Shown here: positions 27,171 to 33,476 of the stretch, piece by piece
Layout: each line of letters starts with the position of its first letter
Numbering within the stretch: position 1 is the first letter of the stretch
Source: Myxococcales bacterium
GTDB lineage: Bacteria > Myxococcota_A > Polyangia > Polyangiales > Polyangiaceae
Length of the DNA: 48,880 nucleotides
Direction of reading: 5' to 3'
NCBI GenBank assembly: GCA_021847645.1
Contig: JAJZQG010000031.1
Span: forward strand, 1-48,880
Notes under the pieces: model-generated
Told to the model about the DNA's origin: nothing
Seen by the model: only the letters and a program-made list of their open reading frames with translations
The model's database searches: none
Program-made: the position numbers and the translations under genes

Positions 27171-27481
27171 TCGCTCACCTCGGATTCCAAGTGAGCGAGG
27201 TCTTCGGGGAGATCCTCACCGTTCGCGAGCAACCAGCGCGCGGCCTGCTCGTCGCTGATGAACTCGGCGCTGGGCACCGAGCCCTGCCACTGCGACGTGT
27301 GCTCCACGTAGTAGCGGCCCTTCGCGCTCCGGTACAAGGTCTCGTGTTCCCACTGACTGCCCGTGGCGACGGAGATGCGATTCTGCCCGTCCCACTGCAC
27401 GTCTTCCTCCCACCTGCCCGTTGCGCGCTCGGTGTCGACGACCGTGAAGCCGTCGTCGCTCTCGACACGGTAGCGGCTCAT
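27167..27481 (-). CDS. Small element protein, unknown function
   Basis: 104 residues, coupled by ATGA at both ends. It has balanced composition with many Trp/Tyr residues: SRYRVESDDGFTVVDTERA, WEEDVQWDGQNRISVATGSQ, ETLYRSAKGRYYVEHTSQWQ, then a helical SDEQAARWLLANGEDLPEDL. The pattern of beta strands followed by a C-terminal helix looks like a compact alpha/beta domain, and I think similar small proteins occur in other mobile regions, but I cannot name a family. Confidence 0.72.
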   Translation of the reverse strand: MSRYRVESDDGFTVVDTERATGRWEEDVQWDGQNRISVATGSQWEHETLYRSAKGRYYVEHTSQWQGSVPSAEFISDEQAARWLLANGEDLPEDLAHLESEVSE

Positions 27482-27777
27482 TGCGCACCTCCAATCGTCC
27501 GCAGCTCCTCGACCACTGCGTCAAGCGCCTGGATCGCATCGTCGGTCGTGCCGTAGCCATCAAGGTATCGATCAACAGCTGCGTTCGCGCGGGCCAGCAA
27601 GGGGCGCACGTCGAAGGGATGGGCCGTTGCCCTGGCTCGGCGGATGGCGCATGCGGCGGCCGTGTCCAGGCGGACTACGGCATGCCCGATGGTGTCACCG
27701 AGCGGGACATGCTGCCCGCGGTGATTGTGGCGTGCGACGGGGTTGCAGTGGATCTGGGCAATGGGTACGTTCGTCAT
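27478..27777 (-). CDS. Small element protein, unknown function
   Basis: 99 residues with a strong AAGGAG site eight bases before the ATG, the only member of this train with an independent ribosome site. The N-terminus is His/Asn/Arg-rich (IHCNPVARHNHRGQHVPLG); the rest is helical (FDVRPLLARANAAVDRYLDG, TTDDAIQALDAVVEELRTIG). Because it follows a structured 135-bp gap, it may be the entry gene of a second segment of the message. No recognised domain. Confidence 0.65.
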   Translation of the reverse strand: MTNVPIAQIHCNPVARHNHRGQHVPLGDTIGHAVVRLDTAAACAIRRARATAHPFDVRPLLARANAAVDRYLDGYGTTDDAIQALDAVVEELRTIGGAQ

Positions 27778-27868
27778 CGTTCTGTCTCCTTCGGTGAGTC
27801 AGGGCCACGACCCCGGCAGCCACACTGCGCGGGGTCACTGTCGTTTCAGGCGCACCATGCGCCCCGGT

Positions 27869-27908
27869 GCTGCTCCCCGGAGTCGGACCGGGGCAGGCCG
27901 GTAGCAGC
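27869..27908. other. Nested hairpin in the gap between two small genes
   Basis: GCTGCT (27869-27874) pairs with AGCAGC (27903-27908), and inside it CCCCGG (27875-27880) pairs with CCGGGG (27888-27893). It lies in the only long gap (27778-27912) of the small-gene train, with no T-run. It may be an RNA processing or attenuation element. Confidence 0.4.
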
Positions 27909-27912
27909 GGGG

Positions 27913-28131
27913 TCAACCCAGCGCGGCGGCAATGATCTCAAGGGCCCGCACCGCGTCGGCCTCTGTCATCTGCCCGGCCTCGCAGGCGTCCACGACCTGG
28001 TTGGCACCGTCGAGGGCGAAGCGCACCGACGAGCAAGCCAGCCCAGAATGCGCGGTGCGGTACCGCCGAAGGCGAGCAGCAGCAGCGGCGTCAACGTGGC
28101 CGATCGCGACGTACAGGGACGGGGCGTTCAC
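27913..28131 (-). CDS. Small element protein, unknown function
   Basis: 72 residues starting at GTG that overlaps the stop of the RHH gene (GTGA). Mostly helical: YVAIGHVDAAAAARLRRYRT, VRFALDGANQVVDACEAGQM, TEADAVRALEIIAAALG. No domain recognised. Coupling directly behind the RHH regulator suggests a partner protein, for example the second half of a regulator or toxin-antitoxin-like pair, but nothing in the sequence shows toxin features. Confidence 0.6.
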   Translation of the reverse strand: MNAPSLYVAIGHVDAAAAARLRRYRTAHSGLACSSVRFALDGANQVVDACEAGQMTEADAVRALEIIAAALG

Positions 28132-28340
28132 TTCACACCTCCCTGCTCCGCGGCCAGCGCCTTGCTCAGCAACACGCGGACAGCTGCGCTGCGGGTGAAG
28201 TCGATGCCAGGCTCGTCGGCCAGGCGACGGGCCACGTACGAATCGAGGTCGGCCACAAGGGACTGAGGGAGCCGAACGCCGATCTGGATCTCGCGCTTGG
28301 CTGGTGTCTTCGGGGTGGTTCGGTTGCTCATGTCCAACAT
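28128..28340 (-). CDS. Ribbon-helix-helix DNA-binding protein (leftward operon head)
   Basis: 70 residues. The strand-helix-helix core is REIQIGVRLPQSLVADLDSY, then an insert RRLADEPGIDF and the second helix TRSAAVRVLLSKALAAEQ. This is the RHH/CopG-Arc layout used by phage and plasmid repressors and antitoxins. The ATG at 28340 has AGGGTG six bases upstream; ATG 28331 and TTG 28367 are alternatives. It heads the leftward train of small genes and faces a second, divergent RHH gene across a palindrome-bearing gap, so it probably represses its own promoter. Confidence 0.75.
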   Translation of the reverse strand: MLDMSNRTTPKTPAKREIQIGVRLPQSLVADLDSYVARRLADEPGIDFTRSAAVRVLLSKALAAEQGGVK

Positions 28341-28373
28341 GATGCACCCTGCGTCTAGCGTTGTCAATCACTT

Positions 28374-28392
28374 CGATCGATCCGATCGATCG
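28374..28392. promoter_or_regulatory. Palindrome between divergent RHH genes, candidate operator
   Basis: CGATCGAT and ATCGATCG separated by CCG, inside a run of GATC tetranucleotides, placed midway in the roughly 100-bp gap between the two divergent RHH genes. The tandem CGAT steps give several overlapping half-sites, as RHH dimers often use. Confidence 0.6.
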
Positions 28393-28443
28393 ATGTGTCA
28401 CACCTAGTGGACGCTGAACGCGTATCGCGGTACCCGAACCCAC

Positions 28444-28701
28444 ATGACCCGACCTTACAAGGGACCGCAAATCGGGGTTCGCGTGGAGCAGACCTTGATC
28501 GACCGCATCGACGCGCTTGCTGCAGCCCTGGCGACCCCATGGCATGCACCGACGCGGAGCGATGTCGTGCGGGCGCTCGTCATCGAGGGCTTGCCACTAC
28601 TCGAGGCGAAAGCCGCCCGGATGGTCGCGGCCGATCTGAATGCGCCTCCGGTCGTGGACGACGAGCCGGCACCGAAGTCCCGCCCCAAGCCGCACAAGTA
28701 G
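28444..28701 (+). CDS. Ribbon-helix-helix DNA-binding protein (only plus-strand gene of the element)
   Basis: 85 residues. Core: QIGVRVEQTLIDRIDALAAA followed by TRSDVVRALVIEGLPLLEAK, then a Pro/Lys-rich tail ending KSRPKPHK. The IGVR strand matches the one in the divergent gene at 28128-28340, so the two are probably distant paralogues that compete for the operators between them, as in lysis-lysogeny style switches. It is the only element gene transcribed rightward. Downstream lies the 74-bp hairpin-repeat array, so its transcript may run into that array. Confidence 0.75.
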   Translation: MTRPYKGPQIGVRVEQTLIDRIDALAAALATPWHAPTRSDVVRALVIEGLPLLEAKAARMVAADLNAPPVVDDEPAPKSRPKPHK

Positions 28702-28822
28702 TCTCACCTCGCCTGAGACACCGCGCGCGCCCCTGGCCTACCCGGTCGTCACGGCGTCGCAGATCGGGGACCGCTCGCAAAGCGCCCGCCAGGTAGCTGG
28801 AATCGCTGGCGTCTGGCGGGAC

Positions 28823-29323
28823 GGGGGGGAACCGGTGATCGATGACGACCCCGTTGCAACGCAACAGCTGCCGCCAACAGCTCCACCTCCGTAGCATGGG
28901 GGAACCGGTGATCGATGACGACCCCGTTGCAACGGGAGCGCCGGTTGGGGAAAATTTTCCCTCACCGGCTGGGGGGAACCGGTGATCGATGGCGAACCCG
29001 TTGCAACGGGAGCGCCGGTTGGCGCAAATTTGCGCTCACCGGCTGGGGGGAACCGGTGATCGATAGCGAACCCGTTGCAACGGGACGCTCTAGCGCAAAT
29101 TTGCGCGCGAGCGTGTCGGGGGAACCGGTGATTCTTGCGAGCGCAAATTTGCGCTAGCAACACGAGGGGCAAGGCTGGGGGCTGGCGGACCCGTGGATCC
29201 GTTGCGCAAAATTCTGCGCAACGGGACCGCGACAGAGACACGCGAAGCCAAGCCGCCGCGGTCGAACAATCTGCCGCGTCGCAGCCGGAGCGTAGACCGC
29301 TTCCGAAAAATTCTTCGGAAGCG
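28823..29323. repeat. Array of about 74-bp repeats with AAATTY-centred hairpins
   Basis: Five copies of a conserved segment (GGGGG, AACCGGTGATCGAT, then about ten bases, then CCCGTTGCAACGGG) start at 28830, 28903, 28977, 29051 and 29123 (period 72-74 bp; the fifth is truncated). The second half of units 2-5 is a hairpin with AAATTT at its centre: palindromes at 28948-28961, 29022-29035, 29093-29106 and 29141-29154. The flanking outer stems differ but stay complementary: GCCGGT/ACCGGC twice, then ACGCTC/GAGCGT, then TTGC/GCAA. Two further hairpins (29199-29224 and 29298-29323) have 10-bp perfect stems of unrelated sequence and the same AAATTC loop. The rest of 28702-29558 holds no other clear feature except the doubtful small gene at 29341-29562. 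Confidence 0.9.
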
Positions 29324-29340
29324 TCCTGGCGTGCACCTGC

Positions 29341-29562
29341 TCAACATGTGTAGCGACCCAAAAACCTCAAAAAAATCTGCCCTTCCGCGCGTCGTGGTCG
29401 CGCTGGAGACGCAGCCACGACGTCGCTCGGGGTCTTTCGAGCGCTGCGGGCGAACACCGCAGGCGGAATGCCGTGTGACGCGACCGAAATGTCGCAGGCT
29501 CGCGGACTCTGGAGCCTTGCTCGAGGACGACGAGCGTCAGGGAGATTGAAGACAGCGTTCAC
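29341..29562 (-). CDS. Doubtful small gene at the end of the middle operon
   Basis: 73 codons opening at a GTG that overlaps the stop of the virion-like gene (GTGA), the same coupling used by neighbouring genes. Composition is Arg/Ala/Pro-rich (DARRPRARLQSPRACDISVA) and not convincingly protein-like, and no domain is seen. The overlap is the only positive evidence. It may simply be non-coding sequence between the operon and the hairpin array. Confidence 0.25.
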   Translation of the reverse strand: MNAVFNLPDARRPRARLQSPRACDISVASHGIPPAVFARSARKTPSDVVAASPARPRRAEGQIFLRFLGRYTC

Positions 29563-30044
29563 GACACCTCCGCATCAAACCAGCCGCACGCCGTCGAAAC
29601 GAGCGTGAGCGTGGCAACCGTGGAAGACAACACAACAACACACCCAACCGACAAAGACGTGCCAGCGGGCCAGTCGGCGCCGTTGATATTGTTGGTGGTG
29701 ATCGGTACCGGCGCGCGGTTCGGGACAGCTCCGTCTGCAGGTAGTGACGTAGTGTCGAACACCATCAAGTAGACCGTCGAGCCCGACGTGTTGATCGCCC
29801 TGAGCGATCGCAGAACGCAGGGCGTAGGGCTCACCACGTGGCTCTTCTCGAGTGCGACAGATCCGAGGTGCGTAGTAGCCGGCTGCTCGGTCAGCAGGCC
29901 ACCGCGTGGGCCAGCGACGAGCGACGTCAGACTGTCGCTGTCTTCGCTCGCACCAGCGCTGCGAGCGAGCAGCACAGCGCCGACCGTGCGCGCGCTGGCT
30001 AAGAGTTGCTTCGCACCTGCTATCAGCCCAGCGATCGAGCTCAT
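29559..30044 (-). CDS. Phage-virion-like protein
   Basis: 161 residues, mostly predicted beta, with Ser/Thr/Val-rich strands: VLRSLRAINTSGSTVYLMVF, DTTSLPADGAVPNRAPVPIT and a closing SVGCVVVLSSTVATLTLVST. The phrase with a polar 'LMVFD..SLPADGAVP' turn and repeated strands is typical of small phage decoration or tail-associated proteins that I have seen in tailed-phage genomes. No catalytic motif. Its ATG overlaps the stop of the small-terminase-like gene by four bases. In a satellite, it could redirect or decorate helper-phage particles; that is speculation. Confidence 0.55.
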   Translation of the reverse strand: MSSIAGLIAGAKQLLASARTVGAVLLARSAGASEDSDSLTSLVAGPRGGLLTEQPATTHLGSVALEKSHVVSPTPCVLRSLRAINTSGSTVYLMVFDTTSLPADGAVPNRAPVPITTNNINGADWPAGTSLSVGCVVVLSSTVATLTLVSTACGWFDAEVS

Positions 30045-30535
30045 GGCGCGTACTTCTCCAGCGCTTTGACTGTTGCCGCCAAAGCCTCGGGGAATTCAGC
30101 GATCGCGGCCAAGACCTCGGAGATCACCCGCTGATTCGCCGGGTGGCGAACAACTGTCGACTCGGTAATCGTCATGCCGTCGAGTCGCGCGATTCGCTCC
30201 AGCACGCCAGCCAGCACACGCTCGCAATCGATTCTTGATCGCGTAGTCAGCGTAGAGTCGGCGAGCATTGCACGAAGTCTCGATGCCTGCTTCTCCAAGC
30301 GCGCCCGTGCGTCGCGAGGGTCGTCGTCAGCGTCAGCAACAAAACGGGCCGACGTGTCGGCCACCACAACAGACTCCACGCTCTGCTCGTCGCCACGCCC
30401 AACACTCACAACGATCGCTTGCACCGACGACGTCGCGATCTTGCACGCATCTGCAATATCGCGCCGCGAATGTCCTGCGCGGTGTAACTTGAGCACTTTC
30501 CTGCGCACAGCGAGCGAAATTCGTCGGCTCGTCAT
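30041..30535 (-). CDS. HTH protein, possible small terminase-like subunit
   Basis: 164 residues. Residues 3-40 form a homeodomain-like HTH: RRISLAVRRKVLKLHRAGHS, RRDIADACKIATSSVQAIV. The remainder is helical with a coiled-coil-like stretch (DARARLEKQASRLRAMLADS) and a C-terminal helix ending LEKYAP. An N-terminal HTH followed by an oligomerising helical part is the layout of phage terminase small subunits, and the next gene is virion-like. The same layout fits a transposon-like regulator, so the call is tentative. The ATG at 30535 is preferred over an upstream GTG. Confidence 0.5.
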   Translation of the reverse strand: MTSRRISLAVRRKVLKLHRAGHSRRDIADACKIATSSVQAIVVSVGRGDEQSVESVVVADTSARFVADADDDPRDARARLEKQASRLRAMLADSTLTTRSRIDCERVLAGVLERIARLDGMTITESTVVRHPANQRVISEVLAAIAEFPEALAATVKALEKYAP

Positions 30536-30537
30536 GA

Positions 30538-30693
30538 CTACGCACACACCTTCAGCGCCGGTGTCTCAGCCACGATTCGTCGAACGTCAGAAGCGCTTAT
30601 TCCAAGCTGCTCCGCGATCGTTCGAACGGAATATCCCTTGCCGCGAAGCAGTTTCGCGCGTCGGATGATGTCTTGTGCGTGTTTCGTGCTCAT
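30538..30693 (-). CDS. Short helix-turn-helix protein
   Basis: About 51 residues from the ATG with an AAAGGT site eight bases upstream. The whole chain is a single HTH: HAQDIIRRAKLLRGKGYSVR, TIAEQLGISASDVRRIVAET. Resembles the resolvase-type or sigma-region-4 HTH folded as a minimal DNA-binding unit. In-frame starts at 30726 or 30783 would add poorly conserved residues. It directly precedes the small-terminase-like gene, with two bases between stop and start, and could be its DNA-binding partner. Confidence 0.6.
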   Translation of the reverse strand: MSTKHAQDIIRRAKLLRGKGYSVRTIAEQLGISASDVRRIVAETPALKVCA

Positions 30694-30820
30694 TCTCAAG
30701 ACCTTTTTGTGTTCGCAGTCGTTCATCCGAACACTTTCAACAGAATCTGCACCGCGCGAACTGAGTGGGCGCTTTCCCCACACCCCCCCCTATCGCCTTT
30801 TTTCCAGCTGGAACGCATGC

Positions 30821-31054
30821 TCATCGCACCTTACCGCATGAGGTGTGCGCGTCCTGCTCGGGTGACAAACAATGTCCTTCGGCGCTTTCGTCATCGCATC
30901 CTGCAGCGTCGCAAGATGGCAGGGCGCTTTCGTCGCGTGCGTCGAGATGCCATCCCGCCGTGCTTCGCTGACGACGACGCTCTGCTTTAGCCTGCCGACG
31001 CAACTCACGCGCAGCATACAAGCGAATCATCGGCGGCATCGCAGTCGCACGCAT
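30821..31054 (-). CDS. Small basic/Cys-containing element protein, unknown
   Basis: 77 residues with an ATG three bases after the upstream stop. The N-terminal part is basic and helical (MIRLYAARELRRQAKAERRR); the C-terminal part has several Cys and His residues (PSCDAAGCDDESAEGHCLSP), which could bind metal. Between this gene and the next (30694-30820) is a short gap with a run of C residues. Support is position in the operon and codon pattern only. Confidence 0.45.
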   Translation of the reverse strand: MRATAMPPMIRLYAARELRRQAKAERRRQRSTAGWHLDARDESALPSCDAAGCDDESAEGHCLSPEQDAHTSCGKVR

Positions 31055-31056
31055 CG

Positions 31057-31374
31057 CTACTTGTCCTCGCCGGCGAGGGCAGCGCGGCGTTCTTCGTCTA
31101 GCTGACGATAAGCCAGCGCAGCCGGCGCGGTGGGCAGCGACGTCTGCAATGCTGGATGAGTCGGCATCGCGAGTTGCGGGAACAACACCTTCCAGGCGTT
31201 GGGGTCCTGCTCCGCCGCGACGTTCTGCTCTTCGTTGAAGAGTCGATGCCAGCACGTCTCATCCTCGATTCGCTCGCAGTGATACAGACGCAGATAGCTC
31301 TCGCACTCGCGCACGCGACGCAGTAGAGCGCGGAAGTCCTCGATAGTGACAACAGGTTCGCTGTGCTTGTTCAT
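31057..31374 (-). CDS. Element protein, unknown function
   Basis: About 105 residues from ATG 31374; a TTG overlapping the preceding stop lies two codons earlier. Acidic and helical, with aromatic and Cys residues: TIEDFRALLRRVRECESYLR, LYHCERIEDETCWHRLFNEE, NAWKVLFPQLAMP, ALAYRQLDEERRAALAGEDK. The even composition suggests a real folded protein. No family recognised. Tight spacing places it in the middle operon between the 210-residue protein and the small basic protein. Confidence 0.6.
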   Translation of the reverse strand: MNKHSEPVVTIEDFRALLRRVRECESYLRLYHCERIEDETCWHRLFNEEQNVAAEQDPNAWKVLFPQLAMPTHPALQTSLPTAPAALAYRQLDEERRAALAGEDK

Positions 31375-31376
31375 GT

Positions 31377-32009
31377 TCAATATCCAAACTCGCGCTTGTG
31401 ACGCTTTGCGGCCTCGTCGTCCGCCGGCGGCAGTGGTGGCGCCACAAAGGGTCGATCGCCACGGCCCGGTGTGGGGTGTCCATCCGCGTCTTTGTCTGTC
31501 TCCACCTTGTCGCCTGTGACGTCTTTCGAGGGCGACTTCTTCTTCTTGATCTTCACCTTCGCGTGAATCGAAATCGATTGCGCAGCGAAACGCGCTAGCG
31601 ACTCGTCCACGCCGTCAGGTGCGTGAGCGCGGAACTTGCGCGCCCTGGTGCTGCCGGGCGTGGCGTTCATCATCGCTGCCATCTCGCGCAGTCGCGGGTC
31701 AACGTCAGACACGTCCGACTCGTCGTCGTCATCCGCGCCATCTCGCGCGAATGCGTCTACGTCTATCTTGCGCTGCGCCAGAATCTCCTTGCGCGTCGCA
31801 CCGAACGCCGGGCCTTTATCGATGCAACGACCGTGAGCGTCGAAGTGCAGTCCCCGCAACGGCCCGCTCGTCGGCGCACGATTCGCCTCCACGACTTCCG
31901 CCAACTCTTGAATCGTGGCGCGAAGGTGCTTACGCCGCAGCTTTGCTGGAAGCTGCGCTAGAAGGGATGCTCTCACTACCTGTCGATGTCGCATAGATAA
32001 CCTCGTCAT
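31377..32009 (-). CDS. Element protein with charged C-terminus, unknown function
   Basis: 210 residues. The basic N-terminal helical region (MRHRQVVRASLLAQLPAKLR, then RKHLRATIQELAEVVEANRA) is followed by a glycine-bearing block, an acidic patch (DGADDDDESDVSDVDP), a KVKIKKKKSPSKD lysine cluster and a Pro-rich end. Such alternating charged low-complexity stretches occur in phage scaffold or head-maturation proteins, but also in many unknowns. The stop overlaps the next gene's possible TTG start. No family named. Confidence 0.6.
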   Translation of the reverse strand: MTRLSMRHRQVVRASLLAQLPAKLRRKHLRATIQELAEVVEANRAPTSGPLRGLHFDAHGRCIDKGPAFGATRKEILAQRKIDVDAFARDGADDDDESDVSDVDPRLREMAAMMNATPGSTRARKFRAHAPDGVDESLARFAAQSISIHAKVKIKKKKSPSKDVTGDKVETDKDADGHPTPGRGDRPFVAPPLPPADDEAAKRHKREFGY

Positions 32010-32016
32010 GGCGGAC

Positions 32017-32346
32017 TCAATCTATCGACGCTACGAGCAAAGCGTTACGGTATCGTCTCACCCGGGCCAGCGTGGCGCACGTGTCGGAACAATGCTGTCG
32101 AAGTCGCCCCCCCCGGCCCACAACCACGGTGAATTCTCGTCCGCAATCACATGTGCGCGTTTCGCGATGAAGACGCATGATGCGCTTGCGAGCACGATAA
32201 TCGCGCATGCGGTCAGCTTGCTTCACGCGCTGCTCGGCTTCGTCTTCAGCGCGCAATCGCTCTAAGACGTCAACAAAGCAGTCGTTGCTGGTCTGGGCAT
32301 AGCCCAGCAGCTCCAGCTCGTCTGCGAGGTCATCCACGACGACCAC
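32017..32346 (-). CDS. Small protein with a Cys-rich putative zinc site
   Basis: About 109 residues. The N-terminal helical half (DDLADELELLGYAQTSNDCF, VDVLERLRAEDEAEQRVKQA) leads into a basic segment and a CDCGREFTVVVGRGGRLRQH CSDTC region: paired Cys residues separated by about 20 residues plus His, a plausible zinc ribbon like those in small phage DNA-binding proteins. There is no ATG at the expected start; GTG 32346 or TTG 32349 overlap the end of the upstream gene. Confidence 0.55.
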   Translation of the reverse strand: MVVVDDLADELELLGYAQTSNDCFVDVLERLRAEDEAEQRVKQADRMRDYRARKRIMRLHRETRTCDCGREFTVVVGRGGRLRQHCSDTCATLARVRRYRNALLVASID

Positions 32347-32863
32347 CAACGCGCGCCTTTCGGCGCGTCCGTTTCGGCGCGCTGGCAGGTTGCACTGTCG
32401 TCACTTTCGCGACGCGCCCTAAACCAAACCCATCACAAACTGTGACAACTGCCACGACTGCGGGGCTGACGGCCATCACCTCCGCCCACACACCGACGCT
32501 GCGGGCAAAAGGCTCGACGTCGGCCAGCGGTGCGGAGTCGACTTCAGGCGAAGCACCCGCGACGACGACGACCACGCGCCCGGGCGCGGCCAGGCGCTCG
32601 ATCTGGGCCTCGTGGCGGTCAAGCAGGGCGCCAACTGCCGCCATTGCGGTTGTGGTGTCTGCGGCGAGCGCCGGAACGTTGCCAGCATGAGACGTTGTGT
32701 CGTCCTGCCCGTCCCGAATCTCACAGGACCGTCCGTATCCCTCTAGGATACTGGACGTCCCGTGACCTGTTTCGCGGGACTCGGCGTCCCGTGAGATATG
32801 CTTTGAAACAAGGGGTCCGTGCGTCGCGTCCCGTGCTCGTCCCGTGAGCGTCCCGTGTCCCAT
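32330..32863 (-). CDS. Element protein, unknown, overlapping a repeat cluster
   Basis: About 177 residues. The first 35 codons coincide with the CGTCCCGTG repeat cluster and read as repetitive His-Gly-Thr. The later part is more protein-like: MAAVGALLDRHEAQIERLAA, PGRVVVVVAGASPEVDSAP, VWAEVMAVSPAVVAVVTVCD, ending in a basic tail. The true start may be an internal Met near 32639 that skips the repeats. The TTG at 32869 overlaps the previous stop. No family recognised; confidence is limited. Confidence 0.4.
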   Translation of the reverse strand: MGHGTLTGRARDATHGPLVSKHISRDAESRETGHGTSSILEGYGRSCEIRDGQDDTTSHAGNVPALAADTTTAMAAVGALLDRHEAQIERLAAPGRVVVVVAGASPEVDSAPLADVEPFARSVGVWAEVMAVSPAVVAVVTVCDGFGLGRVAKVTTVQPASAPKRTRRKARVGGRRG

Positions 32864-32882
32864 TTTCAACCCTCGTCCCGTG
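32756..32882. repeat. CGTCCCGTG repeat cluster (iteron-like family C)
   Basis: Six exact copies of CGTCCCGTG start at 32756, 32785, 32827, 32838, 32849 and 32874. The three in the centre are spaced by exactly 11 bp, about one helical turn. A seventh partial copy (CGTCCCG) is at 32710, and an inverted near-copy (CGCGGGAC) at 32773. Confidence 0.85.
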
Positions 32883-33336
32883 AATTCCTCGGGGAAAACT
32901 GGTCAAGGTACTCGTCATCGGACAGCTCGGCGTCGGCGGGGTCGGAGCGGTCGGGGTTGCCAGAGGAGGGCTCGGGGATCACCGGGGATCGCCTGGGATC
33001 ACCTTTTGCCCAAACTTTTTCTTGGGAATTCTCATGAGAGGAGTTCTGTGAAATGGTGATCCCATCTGATCCCCTCTGATCCCCGTCGTCGTCCCCCCCT
33101 ACGTTTTCCGACTCATCGTCGAACGCTGGCCCGCTCCGGTCCGTCAGCCGAACGCCGCGCCACACCCGCTTCCCGTGCGCCGTCCCCGGCTCGACGCCCT
33201 TTTCCGCCAGCCGGCGAGCCCACAGACTGCGGTAGCGCGTGCCACCGGATCCGGTATCGTGGGGCGGCGATGCTACCTCTACTGATACCGCGGGGCCTTC
33301 GTGACTTGTTTCACTGCGTTTCGGTTGTGCTTTCAT
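32866..33336 (-). CDS. Element protein, unknown, first gene of the middle operon
   Basis: 156 residues with a GGAAAGGT site before the ATG. Residues 30-70 look folded: GGTRYRSLWARRLAEKGVEP, then GTAHGKRVWRGVRLTDRSG. The rest is acidic and Ser/Gly/Asp-rich and overlaps the GGGATC repeat cluster, so DNA-level constraints may shape it. No family recognised. It lies immediately left of the iteron region at 33337-33812, whose leftward promoter it probably uses. Confidence 0.55.
   Translation of the reverse strand: MKAQPKRSETSHEGPAVSVEVASPPHDTGSGGTRYRSLWARRLAEKGVEPGTAHGKRVWRGVRLTDRSGPAFDDESENVGGDDDGDQRGSDGITISQNSSHENSQEKVWAKGDPRRSPVIPEPSSGNPDRSDPADAELSDDEYLDQFSPRNSRDEG
32974..33084. repeat. Inverted triplets of 10-bp repeats around an AT-rich spacer (family B)
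   Basis: Three 10-bp units of the type GGGGATCACC (32974-33003) are mirrored by three inverted units of the type GGTGATCCCA/TCTGATCCCC (33055-33084). The innermost units are a perfect 10-bp inverted pair, TGGGATCACC and GGTGATCCCA. The 51-bp spacer is clearly richer in A/T than its surroundings and has its own small inverted repeat (CCCAA/TTGGG). Confidence 0.85.
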
Positions 33337-33476
33337 GACGCTACCTTTCCAATCTCATTGAATACCAGCGGTCTACGAGGAACCCTGTACAGCCACGCGG
33401 CTCTCCCAGACTGTGGGGGTGGTGGTACTGGCGACGGCGCGGATCCCAGCGTGAAGGGCTCATGACCGGCCCTCTT

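Noticed and set aside
27913..28131. RHH plus downstream gene as a classical toxin-antitoxin module
   Set aside because: The coupled 72-residue protein has no recognisable toxin fold or catalytic motif.
28823..29160. CRISPR array
   Set aside because: Repeat and 'spacer' lengths are CRISPR-like, but the supposed spacers are palindromic and nearly identical to each other, and there are no cas genes.
28738..29241. Protein encoded by the hairpin array
   Set aside because: Its repetitive peptide simply translates the DNA repeats, and DNA stem complementarity, not peptide sequence, is what is preserved.
29199..29323. Intrinsic terminators at the two AAATTC hairpins
   Set aside because: Perfect stems but no T-run on either strand.
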